A stretch of 64,000 nucleotides of DNA from contig NC_062252.1 in NCBI RefSeq assembly GCF_905475465.1, positions 3,968,001 through 4,032,000 on the forward strand. The letters run 5' to 3'. The translations under genes and the position numbers were made by a program. How positions within the stretch are numbered: the first letter of the stretch is position 1; the number at the start of each line of letters is the position of its first letter. Below the pieces are notes generated by a model. It saw nothing but the letters and a program-made list of their open reading frames with translations. It ran no database searches and had not been told where the DNA came from. Below, piece after piece: positions 25,301-34,800 of this stretch. The DNA is from Pieris napi. Its lineage: Eukaryota; Arthropoda; Insecta; Lepidoptera; Pieridae.

Positions 25301-28300
25301 TGAAGAAAGTATCAGGCCATTTCATCAAAGGTGCGAAGAAAAATGGACGTTGAAAGTGTACTAATAAAACAGTTTGGAGCAGACTGGCAAAATGAACCCT
25401 CCTTGAAATGGTTTCGCGAAATTTTATATGAAAAAATATCACTGAAAGTGATGTTGAAGATAATGAAAATGCTTCCTGTCCTGTCTAGAATCGGATTGTG
25501 GAGAATTGCATATTTAATGACCTCATTTTGAAAAAACCTATTTCTCTTTTTCTTACGTAGTTTGTTTCATAACAATTCATAAGGTAACATTTTTTATTCA
25601 GTGATTTTCAACTACTTTGAATCGGATCAAAAGATGTCATATCATAAATACTCTATAAAATATTGGCTTTATTCAAACGTCTACATAAATACTTTAAAAT
25701 CTAGCTACTAACTGACACATATATGGTTTACAAAATACAACTACAACAAAATACGACAATTACTACTAACATAGTAGTTTTATGTATATGTATATGCATG
25801 CTGTTACCCCGTTCGATTTTATTGTTTGGCTCTAGATGTAAAAAAGAACGTGAGGGTGACCCCGGAGCGTCTCCAGCGGGGCCTTGTAGGAACTACCCGA
25901 GGTGGTTTAGTGGGTGCTCATCCAGTCTCTTAATATCAGAGACATTAGTGTGGGTTAAGTCTCATATATCAGTACTACTTCGGGGCATGCGCGAAAAAAA
26001 ACCTTTTCAAATACAGTGGTATCTATAACTCAAATCTCGTTAACTCGAAATCCTCAATAAGTCGAAAAAAATGTCCATTCTCTTCCGCTGAACCCTTAAA
26101 TACGCGGCATCTTAAATTATTTGGACTTTGTAACTCGAACCAAATGTTATTTCCCTCCGAAATGTTGATAATACATACTATTTACTAGTTATACTCTATA
26201 ACTCGAATTTCAAAACGGCGCCCCCGTAAGTCGTAGTTATTAAAATATAATAACGTGTTAATTGGAATTCCCCAAAATAATAGGAATAAAATCGAAAATG
26301 AATGTTCGAGTTCGGCGCTTCTTATCTATTGTTTTTGTGTTGCAGACGTGTAATATTCATAATTTTTTTTTAGTGTTCAGTTTACTTAATTAATATGTAA
26401 TTTGTTTTAATATGTAAATATGTTCTACAAAACATAAGTTGAATTGTTATTCAAATTCGACTATACAAATCGAAAAATACACATAGAAATCGTGCCTCTG
26501 TAATCGAAATTTCAACAGTTACGTCATATGTATCTCGAAGTTTATGTTAAGTCGAAAACTCGTTTTTTTATTTCCCTTGACATTCGAGTTATCGAGATTC
26601 CACTGCTATAAGAAAAAAACTATTATATAAACTCCTTAGTCTGTGTTACATCGGATGTCAGCCGTTTTCAATTTGACATACCAACAAGTCATACATAGCT
26701 TTAAGTTTTTGACGACTTTGAAGTAACCCATGGAGTCATTGACATTGGGTTCATACCCATTGGTTATATATATCAGTTCAATAAACTTGGTGGATGTTTT
26801 TTGTCATTTGAAACGAGTTATAACCAGTTTTAGGTATTAAACGAATCTAAATTTGGGTACACTTGGTAACAACAAACAAATATAATTGAAAATCCAATCT
26901 CGAACCACACCATTTTGTTTATAAAAATCGGTCAAGCCATTTAGTAGGAATTTAATTACAACATTCGCACATAAGATTTATATATATTAAGATTATCTTT
27001 TACCAAGAACTAAGTTAACAGTGTGAAGCGCTGTTAAAAAATAGTAACATTTGAACAAGTGTTACACTAAATATAATTTACTATTTATTCTGTCAATAAT
27101 GTTTAAATTAAGCGTGTTATCGCTAACAAGCGATCTGTGCTAAGCACTGGCGTTTCAAATGACATATAATGATGATGGTGGATATCTCATACATCATTTC
27201 TTTAACAAACAATGGGTTTGTTTGTTAAAATCTAAAGACGTATTCGGTTTATACTTCCATATACATTCCAAAGACTCTTATTATCAAATCCTTAAAAATT
27301 TACTTTTACTTAAAAGGCACAAAATTATAGATAAATTCAGACACTAACCTCGAAATAAACAAGATGTCAACAATTATTAAAACACAGATAGTTGCCTCGA
27401 ACACTTAACCTTTTAGTCCCACGTCGAACATACTGTCAAAAACGGGGACGTAGGGCAGAATGTTAATCCCAGAAAAATGAATCAATATTCAATATTCATA
27501 TCCCGTATTTTTTAAAGTGTGTTAAAATTATTTTAACGTCCAATTGTGAAAAAAAAACAACCAGCAATGTTGGCAAGTGATATCAAGATGTCGGAAGGCC
27601 AAATTCCAAAGTATAATACAATTTTAATTGTAAATACAACAAAATAAGATTTTTTATACCCAAAGTCCCCAACTGCTTTTATGGGACACCCTGGAATATT
27701 GCTAAACATTTAAAATTTTCAAATCTTTTGATTTAGTAAACCTACAATGTCTAATAATTTTAAAACCAGCCAGCAAAGCAACAAGTAAATCTAATTATAC
27801 GAATTAACGAAGTAAAGATTTTTGCGAATTATATTTTATAATCTTAATCGCATCTGATGTAATTATGTTTTATGTTTTAGTATGAAAACAAAAAATATTT
27901 AAAATATTATTATTTAAACCAAATAATAATCGCCACAATTTTGATAAATTACTTATATCGAGTTTATACTTGGAAATCTGCTACAATTTTCTCCCACGAT
28001 GCATTTGATGTAATTGAAAGCTTTTAGATTGAGTGTAAACGAAAAGAATTGCTTTTCTCATCTACTTCTGTCTCGACCTTCTAGAAGAATAATCTTTTTT
28101 GGTCCCGGTAGAATGCGACAGCGACCCCGGAGCCTCTGTAACGCGGCTTTGTCGGAACTACTCGAGGTGGTTTTAGTGGGTATTGCTCACCCAGTCTCTG
28201 AATAGCAGAGATTTTGGCGTGGGTCGAGTCCCAAATACCCCTTTTCAGGGGATGCGCAAATGCATTTCCACCTCGTATATCAAAAAAAAAAGAAGTAGCC

Positions 28301-30409
28301 CAGTAGAATCGTTAATCGTTTTTAATAAAATTACTAAAATACAAGGGATTTTTTTTAAAAGTAGTAAGTATAAATAATTGAAATGCCTATAAAAGGAAGT
28401 GTAAATTGACTTATCAATTTTCAACAATTATTAATAATCAATATTATATCATCTGTACAAGTACATCGTAATTAAATTCCTTCTAATACGGCTAGACCGA
28501 ATTTGATGAATTTTTTTGTGTGTTCAAGTGGAGGCGAGAACTGTTTAGATTTATAATTAGAGATTTTCTTTTGGTTTGACGTGTGAAAAAAAATGTTAAC
28601 GTCTAAAAACTCAGTATTATTGGTAGTAATATTCCGAAATTAGAATTTCAAACAATCTACTATAAATCGTTATTTTGAATAAAACAGACATTAATTTAAA
28701 AAAAACAATATTAGTTTAGTTATTTTGATTACTAATAAATACATAATATTTGCTAAAATATAATTTGAATACAGAATAACAATTTCCATACAAAAAAATT
28801 TCTTCAACTTCATTAAAATATATTTATTTAATAGAAAAACGTATAATGATACCAACTTAGGAATAAGGAAGTCGTTAAATTTAATTTTATTACTTAGTAA
28901 GATAAGTTGTTTTTCATCTAGTGACTACATTAACTTGGTAAGGATATAATGTTCTACAGTCCAAGAAGCCAAAGTACATTTAAACATTGCTCATAAATAA
29001 ATGGTAAAACGAGACACTTTAGTGCAGAATAAACGAAGGACATAAGCACTTAAGCATTATTATAGTAATATAAAACACGAATTGATTACACCTAATTATT
29101 TTCTATGGACGATCGGCGATCACCTTGAACATTTTAACTAAATAACTTAGACATTTAAGCGTACCCAGTAACTTCCAATAGCGATACAAACCCCGACATA
29201 TTTACATACAATTTCGATGGAGTTCACATTCAGTTAATATTCCTAGCGAAAATCAAATTTAAATCGGGTTTTCGTTATATTTCAGAAGTTGCTGGTGATC
29301 GTTCGTTCGCAAGTGATGAGTTTTAGTTATGTGGTATTCAGACTCCTGATCTTTTATAATTATTGTTCTCTCTTTTATATTTATAAAGTTTTATTAATAA
29401 CCCTTTGTCAATAAAATAAATTTTTATTCGTATCGACTCCAGATCCTTCTTCTTCGTAGTTCGTAGAAGATCGCACCTGTCTTGAAAAGCCCTATCTTGT
29501 TGCGACTTGCTGCCTCCACACCACTCTATCCTCAGCTCAGGGCATTAGGGATGTTGAGATATAATTGTCTTAATTTGGTCAGACCACCAAGTCGATCGAC
29601 GCGGACTTGCCATCACTCCTCCTACCATTACCAGTTTGTCGAGACTATTCGGTTCTCTCCTGGCAATATGGTAGTAGTAGCTAAGCACCCGTTTGTAAAT
29701 ATTACTTCTCAATCTTGTGGTGATCTTTTGTTGGTTGATAATGGACTTATTAGACAGATATTCATCGAAACCAATAAGGCTAGTTGCTTTCTTTTTTATT
29801 GAATTATTTTAATTGTACTGTATAACTGTAAGTGTTCATAAATAAAATATATATTAAATTTAAGACAATACAATCTTGTCGAATTCGAAATGCGTCCGGG
29901 GAGAATTCAATGGGTATTGTGTAGCTGTGGTATGGCGAGTCTCAGATAGCTGGAGAAGAGTGACATTTCCGTTCTGGATATTTATAAGAGATTCTTCAAC
30001 GAACAAACTATGTGCATAATTTATTTACTTGTAAAGGATATACTATCGTGAGAACAACCTAGAAATAATATTATTGACCCCATTTCGATTGTCACGTCAT
30101 GCCATTTACCATCAACTATTGCTATCTCTAACCAAGGTTGAGCGTTATATTTCGATTTAATGACCATGTTACATACATTTGGATCCAAATTAATGCTTTT
30201 GTTTCACACACAATTATACCACTCATAAATAATAATATATATATAATATTAAAAAAAGTATATTTTAAAATTAACATTAAACATATTTTACAAACCTTCT
30301 GGATCTGCTGTTTGACGATTCTCGGGAAGCCCCATGCAGCTAGCAACACTGATATTATTAATGCACATATTGACAGTCCAAATAACATTTTTGCATTTTT
30401 GCCCAACAT
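7139..30409 (-). CDS. SNMP2: Sensory neuron membrane protein 2 (CD36 family), ten exons
   Basis: Complete gene on the minus strand. Coding exons: 30409-30296, 23931-23774, 19463-19319, 16807-16639, 14509-14418, 13689-13472, 11683-11558, 9672-9486, 8877-8752, 7366-7139. They sum to 1563 nt (520 codons plus stop) with matching phases at all nine junctions and GT/AG introns. The protein has the CD36 layout: a short cytoplasmic N-terminus with TM1 (about residues 8-29), a large ectodomain, and TM2 (about 473-491) with a short tail. Seven N-glycosylation sequons (for example NVTN, NRT, NGS, NMS) and the clustered cysteines (ICGK, NYCG, CFC, PCQG) sit in the ectodomain. The N-terminus MLGK...FPRIVKQQIQK is typical of lepidopteran SNMP2 rather than SNMP1. 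SNMPs bind hydrophobic ligands and help lipid/pheromone reception; SNMP2 is usually found in antennal support cells. No disabling lesion was seen. About 93% of the span is intron, filled with repeats. Confidence 0.95.
7545..7575. repeat. 15-bp-arm palindrome
   Basis: Arms 7545-7559 and 7561-7575 (core CCGTAACAAT / ATTGTTACGG) around one central base, with one mismatch. Lies in SNMP2 intron 9. Confidence 0.8.
7660..7832 (+). repeat. Fragment of the GGCAGCTAGT repeat family
   Basis: The block 'tccagaaaatcgaacagtct' plus 'ggggtagcatagcaaa' and the end 'gcagctagta' match the distal half of the copy at 2311-2795. Confidence 0.5.
8228..8420 (-). repeat. tRNA-derived SINE, minus orientation
   Basis: An ATT-type tail (ATAATAATAATAATAATT on the + strand) adjoins the 'gcgaaagtgaa...gtgtcagacaca' end. 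The tRNA-like head with 'accaatggaggtttctttct' lies towards 8420. Same family as 20888 and 39082; the B-box is decayed. Confidence 0.6.
8752..8877 (-). CDS. SNMP2: SNMP2 exon 9
   Basis: Residues 404-445, phase 0 at both ends. Contains the family motif QFNIELRN...PQL and ends GLFPLLWMEE, the membrane-proximal ectodomain. Confidence 0.92.
9486..9672 (-). CDS. SNMP2: SNMP2 exon 8
   Basis: Residues 342-403 (first base completes Arg341). Motifs NLMPCQGGPAIISLPHFY and a glycine-rich turn are strongly diagnostic of CD36/SNMP proteins. Ends at YIEP before GTAAGT. Confidence 0.93.
10346..10380. repeat. Perfect 15-bp hairpin
   Basis: TCCAATTCAATCTAC (10346-10360), loop TACCC, exact complement at 10366-10380. 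Lies in an SNMP2 intron. Confidence 0.9.
10628..10655. repeat. Perfect 13-bp hairpin with 2-nt loop
   Basis: ATGTTGCTTACTA (10628-10640), AG, exact complement at 10643-10655. Too tight a loop for a stable RNA hairpin; more likely a DNA palindrome. Confidence 0.85.
11558..11683 (-). CDS. SNMP2: SNMP2 exon 7
   Basis: Residues 300-340 (first base completes Arg299). Carries the NMST sequon, STYYYEV and the CFC cysteine pair (C336 and C338 region). Confidence 0.92.
11684..13471 (-). other. SNMP2 intron 6
   Basis: GTATC donor and TTTTCAG acceptor. Contains a stretch with 'catggcgcgtaacc' (about 11926-12116) related to the element at 24186-24770, a degraded LINE (12895-13075) and a GC-rich patch (13095-13140). 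Confidence 0.75.
12895..13075 (-). mobile_element. LINE fragment (Jockey/CR1-type C-terminus)
   Basis: The minus-strand frame reads Y-E-A-I-L-K-R-V-Q-N-K, then GYDQLRLRRELA and F-R-I-L-A-G. This is the conserved block after the reverse transcriptase palm in Jockey/CR1-like elements. Short and isolated, inside SNMP2 intron 6. Confidence 0.6.
13472..13689 (-). CDS. SNMP2: SNMP2 exon 6
   Basis: Residues 227-298 plus two bases of Arg299. Motifs GPYEMVRGT, ELGHI, YCGMINGSDGSIYPP and LYYFEPQIC are the central signature of SNMPs; NRT and NGS are sequons. Confidence 0.95.
14418..14509 (-). CDS. SNMP2: SNMP2 exon 5
   Basis: Residues 197-226; its first two bases complete Ala196. Reads LICGKIKAD...MRPAKEGNGFYF, a conserved CD36 ectodomain block, and ends at a GTAAG donor. 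Confidence 0.92.
14510..16638 (-). other. SNMP2 intron 4
   Basis: GTAAGC donor. Contains a LINE 3' fragment (15765-16005). The 141-residue open frame at 14994-15419 has no family features and I regard it as chance. Confidence 0.75.
15765..16005 (+). mobile_element. LINE 3' fragment, degraded
   Basis: Contains 'ttcgtttaggatc...aaattgtggaataggctgcc', the nucleotide form of the R-T-x-R-L-W-N-R-L-P motif near the end of Jockey/CR1-like polyproteins, with frameshifts around it. Confidence 0.5.
16639..16807 (-). CDS. SNMP2: SNMP2 exon 4
   Basis: Residues 140-195 plus one base of Ala196. Reads NAILTAHDLMPGIMPML, then FIKIKARDLFFDGMYLNC. NCS and NHS sequons. Confidence 0.93.
16841..17000 (+). repeat. 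Interspersed repeat head, 'aaaagaaagtcgtgtt' type
   Basis: A short AT repeat followed by 'agaaagtcgtgttt' and 'actcgagaacggctggacc' is a recurrent non-coding repeat start in lepidopteran genomes. Class not decidable here. Lies in SNMP2 intron 3. Confidence 0.45.
17665..17760 (+). mobile_element. LINE 3' tail fragment
   Basis: 'tgcaggtatccataggcggt' followed by 'cctgttcgtttgcctgcttt' and 'cataaaaa' matches the 3' terminal consensus of Jockey-type LINEs also seen at 51600-51690. Confidence 0.5.
18530..18705 (-). repeat. tRNA-derived SINE, minus orientation, decayed
   Basis: The complement contains 'gaggcccagac', 'gaaggaaggagacg' and a tRNA-like head near 18670-18705. Similar in order to the SINE at 39082 but degraded. 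Confidence 0.45.
19016..19228 (+). repeat. MITE, copy 1 (TCACAATGTACGGATAA family)
   Basis: Left end 'gtctgtttcacaatgtacgg' and a decayed right end 'tatcgatacattt'. The body is nearly identical to the copy at 56711-56945 in the same orientation. Lies in SNMP2 intron 3, close to exon 3. Non-coding. Confidence 0.75.
19319..19463 (-). CDS. SNMP2: SNMP2 exon 3
   Basis: Residues 92-139. First base completes Lys91. Reads EYRERTILGYGENDTI, then FVYDQEASG...EEL and INYSYM, all typical SNMP blocks. Confidence 0.92.
20888..21145 (+). repeat. tRNA-derived SINE
   Basis: Box A-like 'tggcttagtggcatc', B-box 'gttcgaattac', body 'tgtgctccaatggaattt' and 'gtgtcagaca', end 'ttgtagcgccactgg' with an ATT tail. 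Same family as 39082 and 60215. Confidence 0.75.
21163..21475 (-). repeat. CTAGCTGACC-end repeat, inverted copy
   Basis: Starts 'tagctgaccaagcaaac', then 'ggggttgatcgta', 'aggggtgaaaatt' and the complement of 'gaatcggctattatc'. It is the reverse-complement arrangement of 2311-2795 and 61478-61795. Confidence 0.6.
21835..22120 (+). mobile_element. RTE-like LINE fragment, degraded
   Basis: The frame reads R-K-R-R-K-W-I-W-L-G-H-K-L-R and later G-G-R-P-K-K-T-L, the usual end of RTE-type reverse transcriptase ORFs (RRWRWIGH.../GRPK.TW). Interrupted by stops. Confidence 0.65.
23774..23931 (-). CDS. SNMP2: SNMP2 exon 2
   Basis: Residues 39-90 plus two bases of Lys91. Reads DNDSMMFEKWRKIPFPL, FNVTN (sequon) and KPVLQEVGPFVY, the hallmark N-terminal ectodomain of CD36/SNMP proteins. 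Confidence 0.95.
24186..24770. repeat. GAAGTGAAACTTC-bounded repeat with internal copies
   Basis: The motif 'gaagtgaaacttctttatcg' occurs at about 24186 and 24275, a variant at about 24340, and in reverse complement ('aagaagtttcacttcttacg') at about 24698-24717. 'gttacgcgcc' boxes lie between. Related ends occur at 36147, 52325 and 55761. Looks like a MITE family with palindromic termini, partly tandemly duplicated. Confidence 0.55.
25850..26003 (+). repeat. Poly(A)-tailed hairpin repeat, copy 1
   Basis: Shares 'gaccccggag', 'aactac-cgaggtggtttagtgggt' and a terminal 'gcatgcgcgaaaaaaaa' with the copies at 28098 and 40270. Hairpin GTCTCT (25925-25930) / AGAGAC (25938-25943). Confidence 0.65.
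26016..26606. mobile_element. Non-autonomous pogo/Tigger-like element
   Basis: Left terminus CAGTGGTATCTATAACTC (from 26016) and right terminus complementary to CAGTGGAATCTCGATAAC (to about 26606). 'aactcgaa/ttcgagtt' motifs repeat throughout. CAGTG...TCGATAACTCG termini are typical of pogo-type Tc1/mariner elements; TA precedes the left end, while the right flank reads CTA. No transposase ORF survives. Confidence 0.65.
28098..28294 (+). repeat. Poly(A)-tailed hairpin repeat, copy 2
   Basis: Best-preserved copy. 'cgaccccggagc', 'ctcgaggtggttttagtggg', hairpin GTCTCTG (28194-28200) / CAGAGAT (28206-28212) with loop AATAG, a second short stem CCCC/GGGG at about 28238-28251, 'gcgcaaatgcatttccacct' and a run of A. 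Confidence 0.7.
29440..29705 (-). mobile_element. LINE 3' coding fragment, minus
   Basis: The minus frame reads R-R-A/E-N-S-L-D-K-L-V-M-V-G-G-V, then R-W/W-W-S-D-Q-I, the conserved tail of insect LINE reverse transcriptase polyproteins (…GG…RW.DQI…). Contains stops. Confidence 0.55.
30296..30409 (-). CDS. SNMP2: SNMP2 exon 1 (start and TM1)
   Basis: Residues 1-38. The ATG at 30409 (read leftwards) starts MLGKNAK and is followed by a hydrophobic TM1, then WGFPRIVKQQIQK, the SNMP2-type stop-transfer block. The donor GTTTG follows AAG. Confidence 0.93.
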
Positions 30410-30531
30410 TTTTCACTTTTACGCACTGCTTAGTAATTTTTAAAGTGGTCCAAACTATTTGAAATAATAATTAAATTCTTGTTAATTTTAAACGAACCGT
30501 CCTCAATGGCTACGTAAACAATAATACAGCC

Positions 30532-30599
30532 TGCGCCGGCGCACATGTGTAATACTTTTCACTATAAGAACACAACGCCTGACTGAAGATATGACGTCA
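30532..30599 (-). promoter_or_regulatory. Candidate SNMP2 promoter elements
   Basis: Upstream of the SNMP2 start, on the minus strand, TCAGTC (30586-30581) fits the arthropod initiator TCAKTY. Just upstream is the palindrome TGACGTCA (30592-30599), a consensus CREB/ATF site. Within the predicted 5' UTR lies the 12-bp palindrome TGCGCCGGCGCA (30532-30543), overlapped by an E-box-like CACATGTG. No TATA box seen. Motif matches only. Confidence 0.35.
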
Positions 30600-31245
30600 T
30601 TTTATAGCCTTTTTTGTGCTATAACAGTTTTAGTTAATTTAATATTTCGCGGTTGTCGTTACTTGTTGTATCTCGTTAGTTGTAATTAATACAATTATCA
30701 TCAAAATATGAACTTATGATTAAATCTGCTTAAATAAATAAATAATTATTATTACTCAAATGCGTTAATTTGGTCGTAGCTTGTCTTTAGATTATTCAAT
30801 ACAAATAAAACTAAGTTTTAGAGTTAGAGGGAGAGAAAAACAACTACTTTTAAGAATTTATTTTGTAATTTGCCATACTTTAATATATAATTTCGGTTTT
30901 TGAAACATTAAGTATGTATATTGTATATGGAAATTCATTTAGGTGAAGTCTAAAAACAAAACAAAAATAAGCAACGAACACGATTTTTATTTGATTGTGA
31001 CGTTTCAGAGGCTACAAACAAATTATACAATAAAGTGCGCTTTACGGCTTTTTAAAAGAAACATGACATTAATTCCATTATACGAAAAATCTTTTTAAAC
31101 GGTGAAACACAAAACAAAAGAACAAAGTGTTTCGCCTTATAGAGACTAAAATAATATACGACACATCTACGTATACATCGAAGTGAACAGAGCTAAAATC
31201 AAAATGATGATCGTGGACCGAGCCGTAAAATATAAATCTTAAATG
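30600..31245. other. Intergenic, no gene seen
   Basis: AT-rich with no ORF, repeat or RNA gene that I can support. Confidence 0.4.
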
Positions 31246-31430
31246 TCACTTGCCACATCCCAGACAACACTTCGGATCACAAATCTGGAATGATAGCAGC
31301 TCTGTTTCCGGAATAAAAAGAGCTTCTTCCGCCATACCAATTCTCCTTTTTATTGACACGTTTATACAACATATAGAAAAGGAGAGGAATATCATTGGTA
31401 TCAAAACCAAAATTAGAATGATCCATGCTC
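31246..31430 (-). CDS. Possible terminal exon: small membrane peptide, unidentified
   Basis: The minus-strand open frame has no early ATG. It reads a hydrophobic helix (AWIILILVLIPMIFLSF...CC), a basic turn (KRR), then an amphipathic stretch ending C-D-P-K-C-C-L-G-C-G-K and TGA at 31248-31246. One membrane segment followed by a Cys-rich C-terminus looks unlike random AT-rich translation. A pyrimidine-containing stretch ending TATACAG (about 31452) could be an acceptor. That would make this the 3' exon of a gene extending to the right, but no partner exon was found before the LINE that abuts at 31480. Could equally be a chance ORF or part of a mobile element. Family unknown. Confidence 0.3.
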
Positions 31431-31479
31431 TTGTATTTCCTATCTTTCTGTATAGATACGTGGACACGAGCAAGGCAAA

Positions 31480-31890
31480 GGATTGACGCTTTCAAATTGT
31501 GGGGCTGGAGATGCTTGATAAAAATAGCGTGGACCGCTAAACGCACCAATGTATCGATATTTCCCCTTGACACCCGTGAACGCTGGGGCGACACGGTCTT
31601 GTTACCCCAGAGTTCACAGGTTCGAACTCGAAAAATGCTCCGTCAATGACGACCCTGAAGCTCCAATAGGCTCGAAAGCTGGAGATCCAGCCCAACAGAA
31701 CTTCAAGAGAAGCACTTTATGCCACACCCGATCGAAGGCTTATGCTATATCCAAACTTACCGCTAGCGCCTCCCCCTTAGACTCAATTGCCTCTGTCGAT
31801 TTATGCGTAACGTATACACGAAGGTCACCAGCTCGGTGACCGCGACTAAAGCCGTACTGACAATCGCTTATCAGCTGGTGGTACTAATGA
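31480..31890 (-). mobile_element. Jockey-type reverse transcriptase fragment, broken
   Basis: The minus strand encodes the RT palm blocks C-Q-Y-G-F-S-R-G-H-R, then E-A-L-A-V-S-L-D-I-A and A-F-D-R-V-W-H-K. These contain the first catalytic Asp region of Jockey-clade LINEs. A TAA interrupts the frame between D-I-A and A-F-D-R, and frame is lost beyond; inactive. Confidence 0.8.
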
Positions 31891-34800
31891 CTGCTGCTTG
31901 TGTTTAATGCGATGCTCAATCTAAGAACACATGTTCATTTAATACATTATGTGATCTAAATATATAACATGATATTGTTAGGATTAAATAATATAATCGC
32001 ATTCTCTTATTATTTAAGATAACAAATCTCTTAAGATAATGGAATAATGGTATGAAAATTAACCATCTATAACTGACATATCTTGTGGGTAATGCATGTA
32101 TCAATTCGCATTATAGTTCTGGGACTAATATAATATTTGATTTATAAGAGTGATTTTTTAAATGTCATAAAAATGAAATAATTGTAGTCAAGATGATTTG
32201 TAGACATTGAAAATATTTGAGTTACTATTATTGGATAGCACGGTAAGATAAAGTAATCGGGATTCAGCGCACCTATATGGTCTCATTTGTCATTTGTCAA
32301 AAACTTATTGGACTATGATATACGAGTCACAGTTCTCGCTAAGAAAATTCAGAAACGTTTTTGTATGAATTATGTCTCCCGTTTGTCAAAAATCACCTCT
32401 AGATTTCTAAAACGGTCAAAGACAAACTTAGGCTTAGTATACGCCAAGTAATGAAAATCGGCGACTTGAGCAAGACTAAATTGCGAATCTGCGAGCGATA
32501 TTTTTATACAACAGGGACAAAAAGGTAGGCGGCAATGTTGATGTTTAGCACAGATTGTTAACAAAACAAATGTTTAAGACAATATTTTGCAGTTCTATTT
32601 AATAAAGAACTACTTTGAATTTGAAATTAGTTTCTCCTTAAAGTTCTACTCTTAAATTGATGGCTCTTGCAGAGTCAGATAATATTAATGTTTAAATATG
32701 TTTTTGCAATTAATAACCTTTGATATGGCTTAGTTAGATTAGTAAAAGGTTTTCTTTGGTATTACCAAAAATAGTTAAAATACGGTTCTGTATACTTGGC
32801 TTGGCCGCGACTTGGTTTAGCTTGGACTTCGACCACTTAACAATAATATCTCTGAATCTCATCCTAAGTCTCGCGCTAACAAAACCCTCAATATTTAGTT
32901 ATTAGTTAATAATGGTGAGTTTGCAATAATACGACTAGGGGCACAGCCTACTAGTAATAACATACCATTGTGATTCGAACATAAGGTCAGTTAATTATCA
33001 TCGGAATTATTAAACCACGTTGATTTGAAATAAGGTAGGTAGTCTTAAGTGGAATGACTTGTGTTACTAAGTATTTATTATGGATATCACGTTTGTTTAA
33101 TAGTCTAGTTTGATGACGTGTGGTGCACGGTGAGATAGAGACATCTAGGGATAAGTCTTTGAATCTTACCCAAGTCTGGCTTCCGTATTTTAGAGGTGTT
33201 TATTAAATAGTGATAAAATGATACATTCCTCTTCTGGAAAGTAAATTAAGGAATCGTAACATGTTTTAAATATGGATAAAATTTAAGTTCGGACGATTGT
33301 TGATCAAAAGGATTTTTTAAAAATAAGCTTTATAAAAAAGATATACAAAATGTATAAACCTGAAAAGAGACTACGTCGAAAAATAAAAGAATATTTAATA
33401 AAAGATAATTGCGCAAAACTAAAAAAGTTTTGCGAATAGCAGAACATGGATAAGGGATCGATTGGTGTATAGAGTGAAATTTGACAATCAAGATACACAG
33501 GATTCGGGAGAAGTTATAACTAAAACTTTGTATAGAATTTGATTTTCTTATTGTGTAAGTCTAATATCAATTAAATACGACGTTGCCGCACTTCTTAAAT
33601 GGGAACATTATATTTTTGATATAGGTTCTAACTTGGGTAGGAAATAATAGGAACTGAAAATTATTTGATGTAACAAAATGAATTAAAACAAAATAAGCAT
33701 AATTATATATAAAGTATTTAAATAAAATAAATCGGGCAAAAAAAACCATAAAAACCTAGCTAGTTATATCATGAATCATCAACGCAATAAAAACTGTATA
33801 ATTTGCTTTATAGAGATTTGTATGTTAGCGTACCAGTTTTATATATTATATTATATTATAATTTATTTATATTTGAATAATTTAATAGGCAAACCTTAGG
33901 CGTTTTTGGGCATACGAAAATTAGCGCGGCAGGGTGATAAAAATAGTAAAAAATCAAAAATATCAAGAATTAAATAAAATAACAATATAAGCACTCAATA
34001 CGTGTTACTTTTTTTACGCCGTTTTTTGTTTTTCTCCAATCAATATGTTTTTTCAATGAATCAGGCTTACAGGGTCAAATACACACTAAAATACAACGCG
34101 TTTTTGAGCTCGGGTTTGACCCAAAATATTTTAAGGGTAATTGATTATTTCTTTACCCGGTGCAGAGTTGGTGCATTTCACCCTCAACGTATAAATACCG
34201 CAATAAAGGGAAAACATCGGATCAATTTTTTTATTTAAGATTAGTTTATTATACGTAATTAAATACCCAATATCGTTTCCCAACCCAATATCGTTTTATT
34301 GTTCGAAAAGTACTCAAAATTTGTTGAAGTAATATAAAACTGATTGAATAAGGATTTATATTAAATGCTCGACGACTTTGCACTCGACATCACAATTATT
34401 ATTATATTAGTCATCTTTTTGTATAAGTATATTTAAAATTAATATTTTCTAAATTGAATTAGACTCTAAACGTTCGTACTTTTAAAGTTTAAACTTTAGA
34501 CGCACATTGTCACTGTCATTACCTTTGTTTATTTAGTTGACTTGAATAATACAGAATGATGATCAGCAAAAACTTTTTAGTTTTGTTATTTATTAAGTCA
34601 CATTTATATTGTCAGTCACTTGGCGCTGCCTGTGGAAAAAATATTGTTATTTTTCTATTTCGTAAACTAGTTCATTTTTCTATCAAGACTATTAAGAGTA
34701 CATAAAACTTAAATAATAGGTATGATAGCAGACGGACTTATGACTTTAAAGCAAGAGACTAGCAAGGGAAGGTAGAGACGGTAAATTGCAGACTTCTTTG

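Larger units (their letters stand above)
23932..30295 (-). other. SNMP2 intron 1
   Basis: 6.4 kb, GTTTG donor, TTTCAG acceptor. Holds the GAAGTGAAACTTC-type element (24186-24770), two poly(A)-tailed hairpin repeats (25850, 28098), a pogo-like element (26016-26606) and a LINE fragment (29440-29705). First introns often hold regulatory sites; none could be assigned here. Confidence 0.8.

Noticed and set aside
30138..30443. 101-codon plus-strand frame
   Set aside because: Antisense shadow of SNMP2 exon 1.
31549..31839. Plus-strand 96-codon frame
   Set aside because: Antisense shadow of the Jockey reverse transcriptase fragment.
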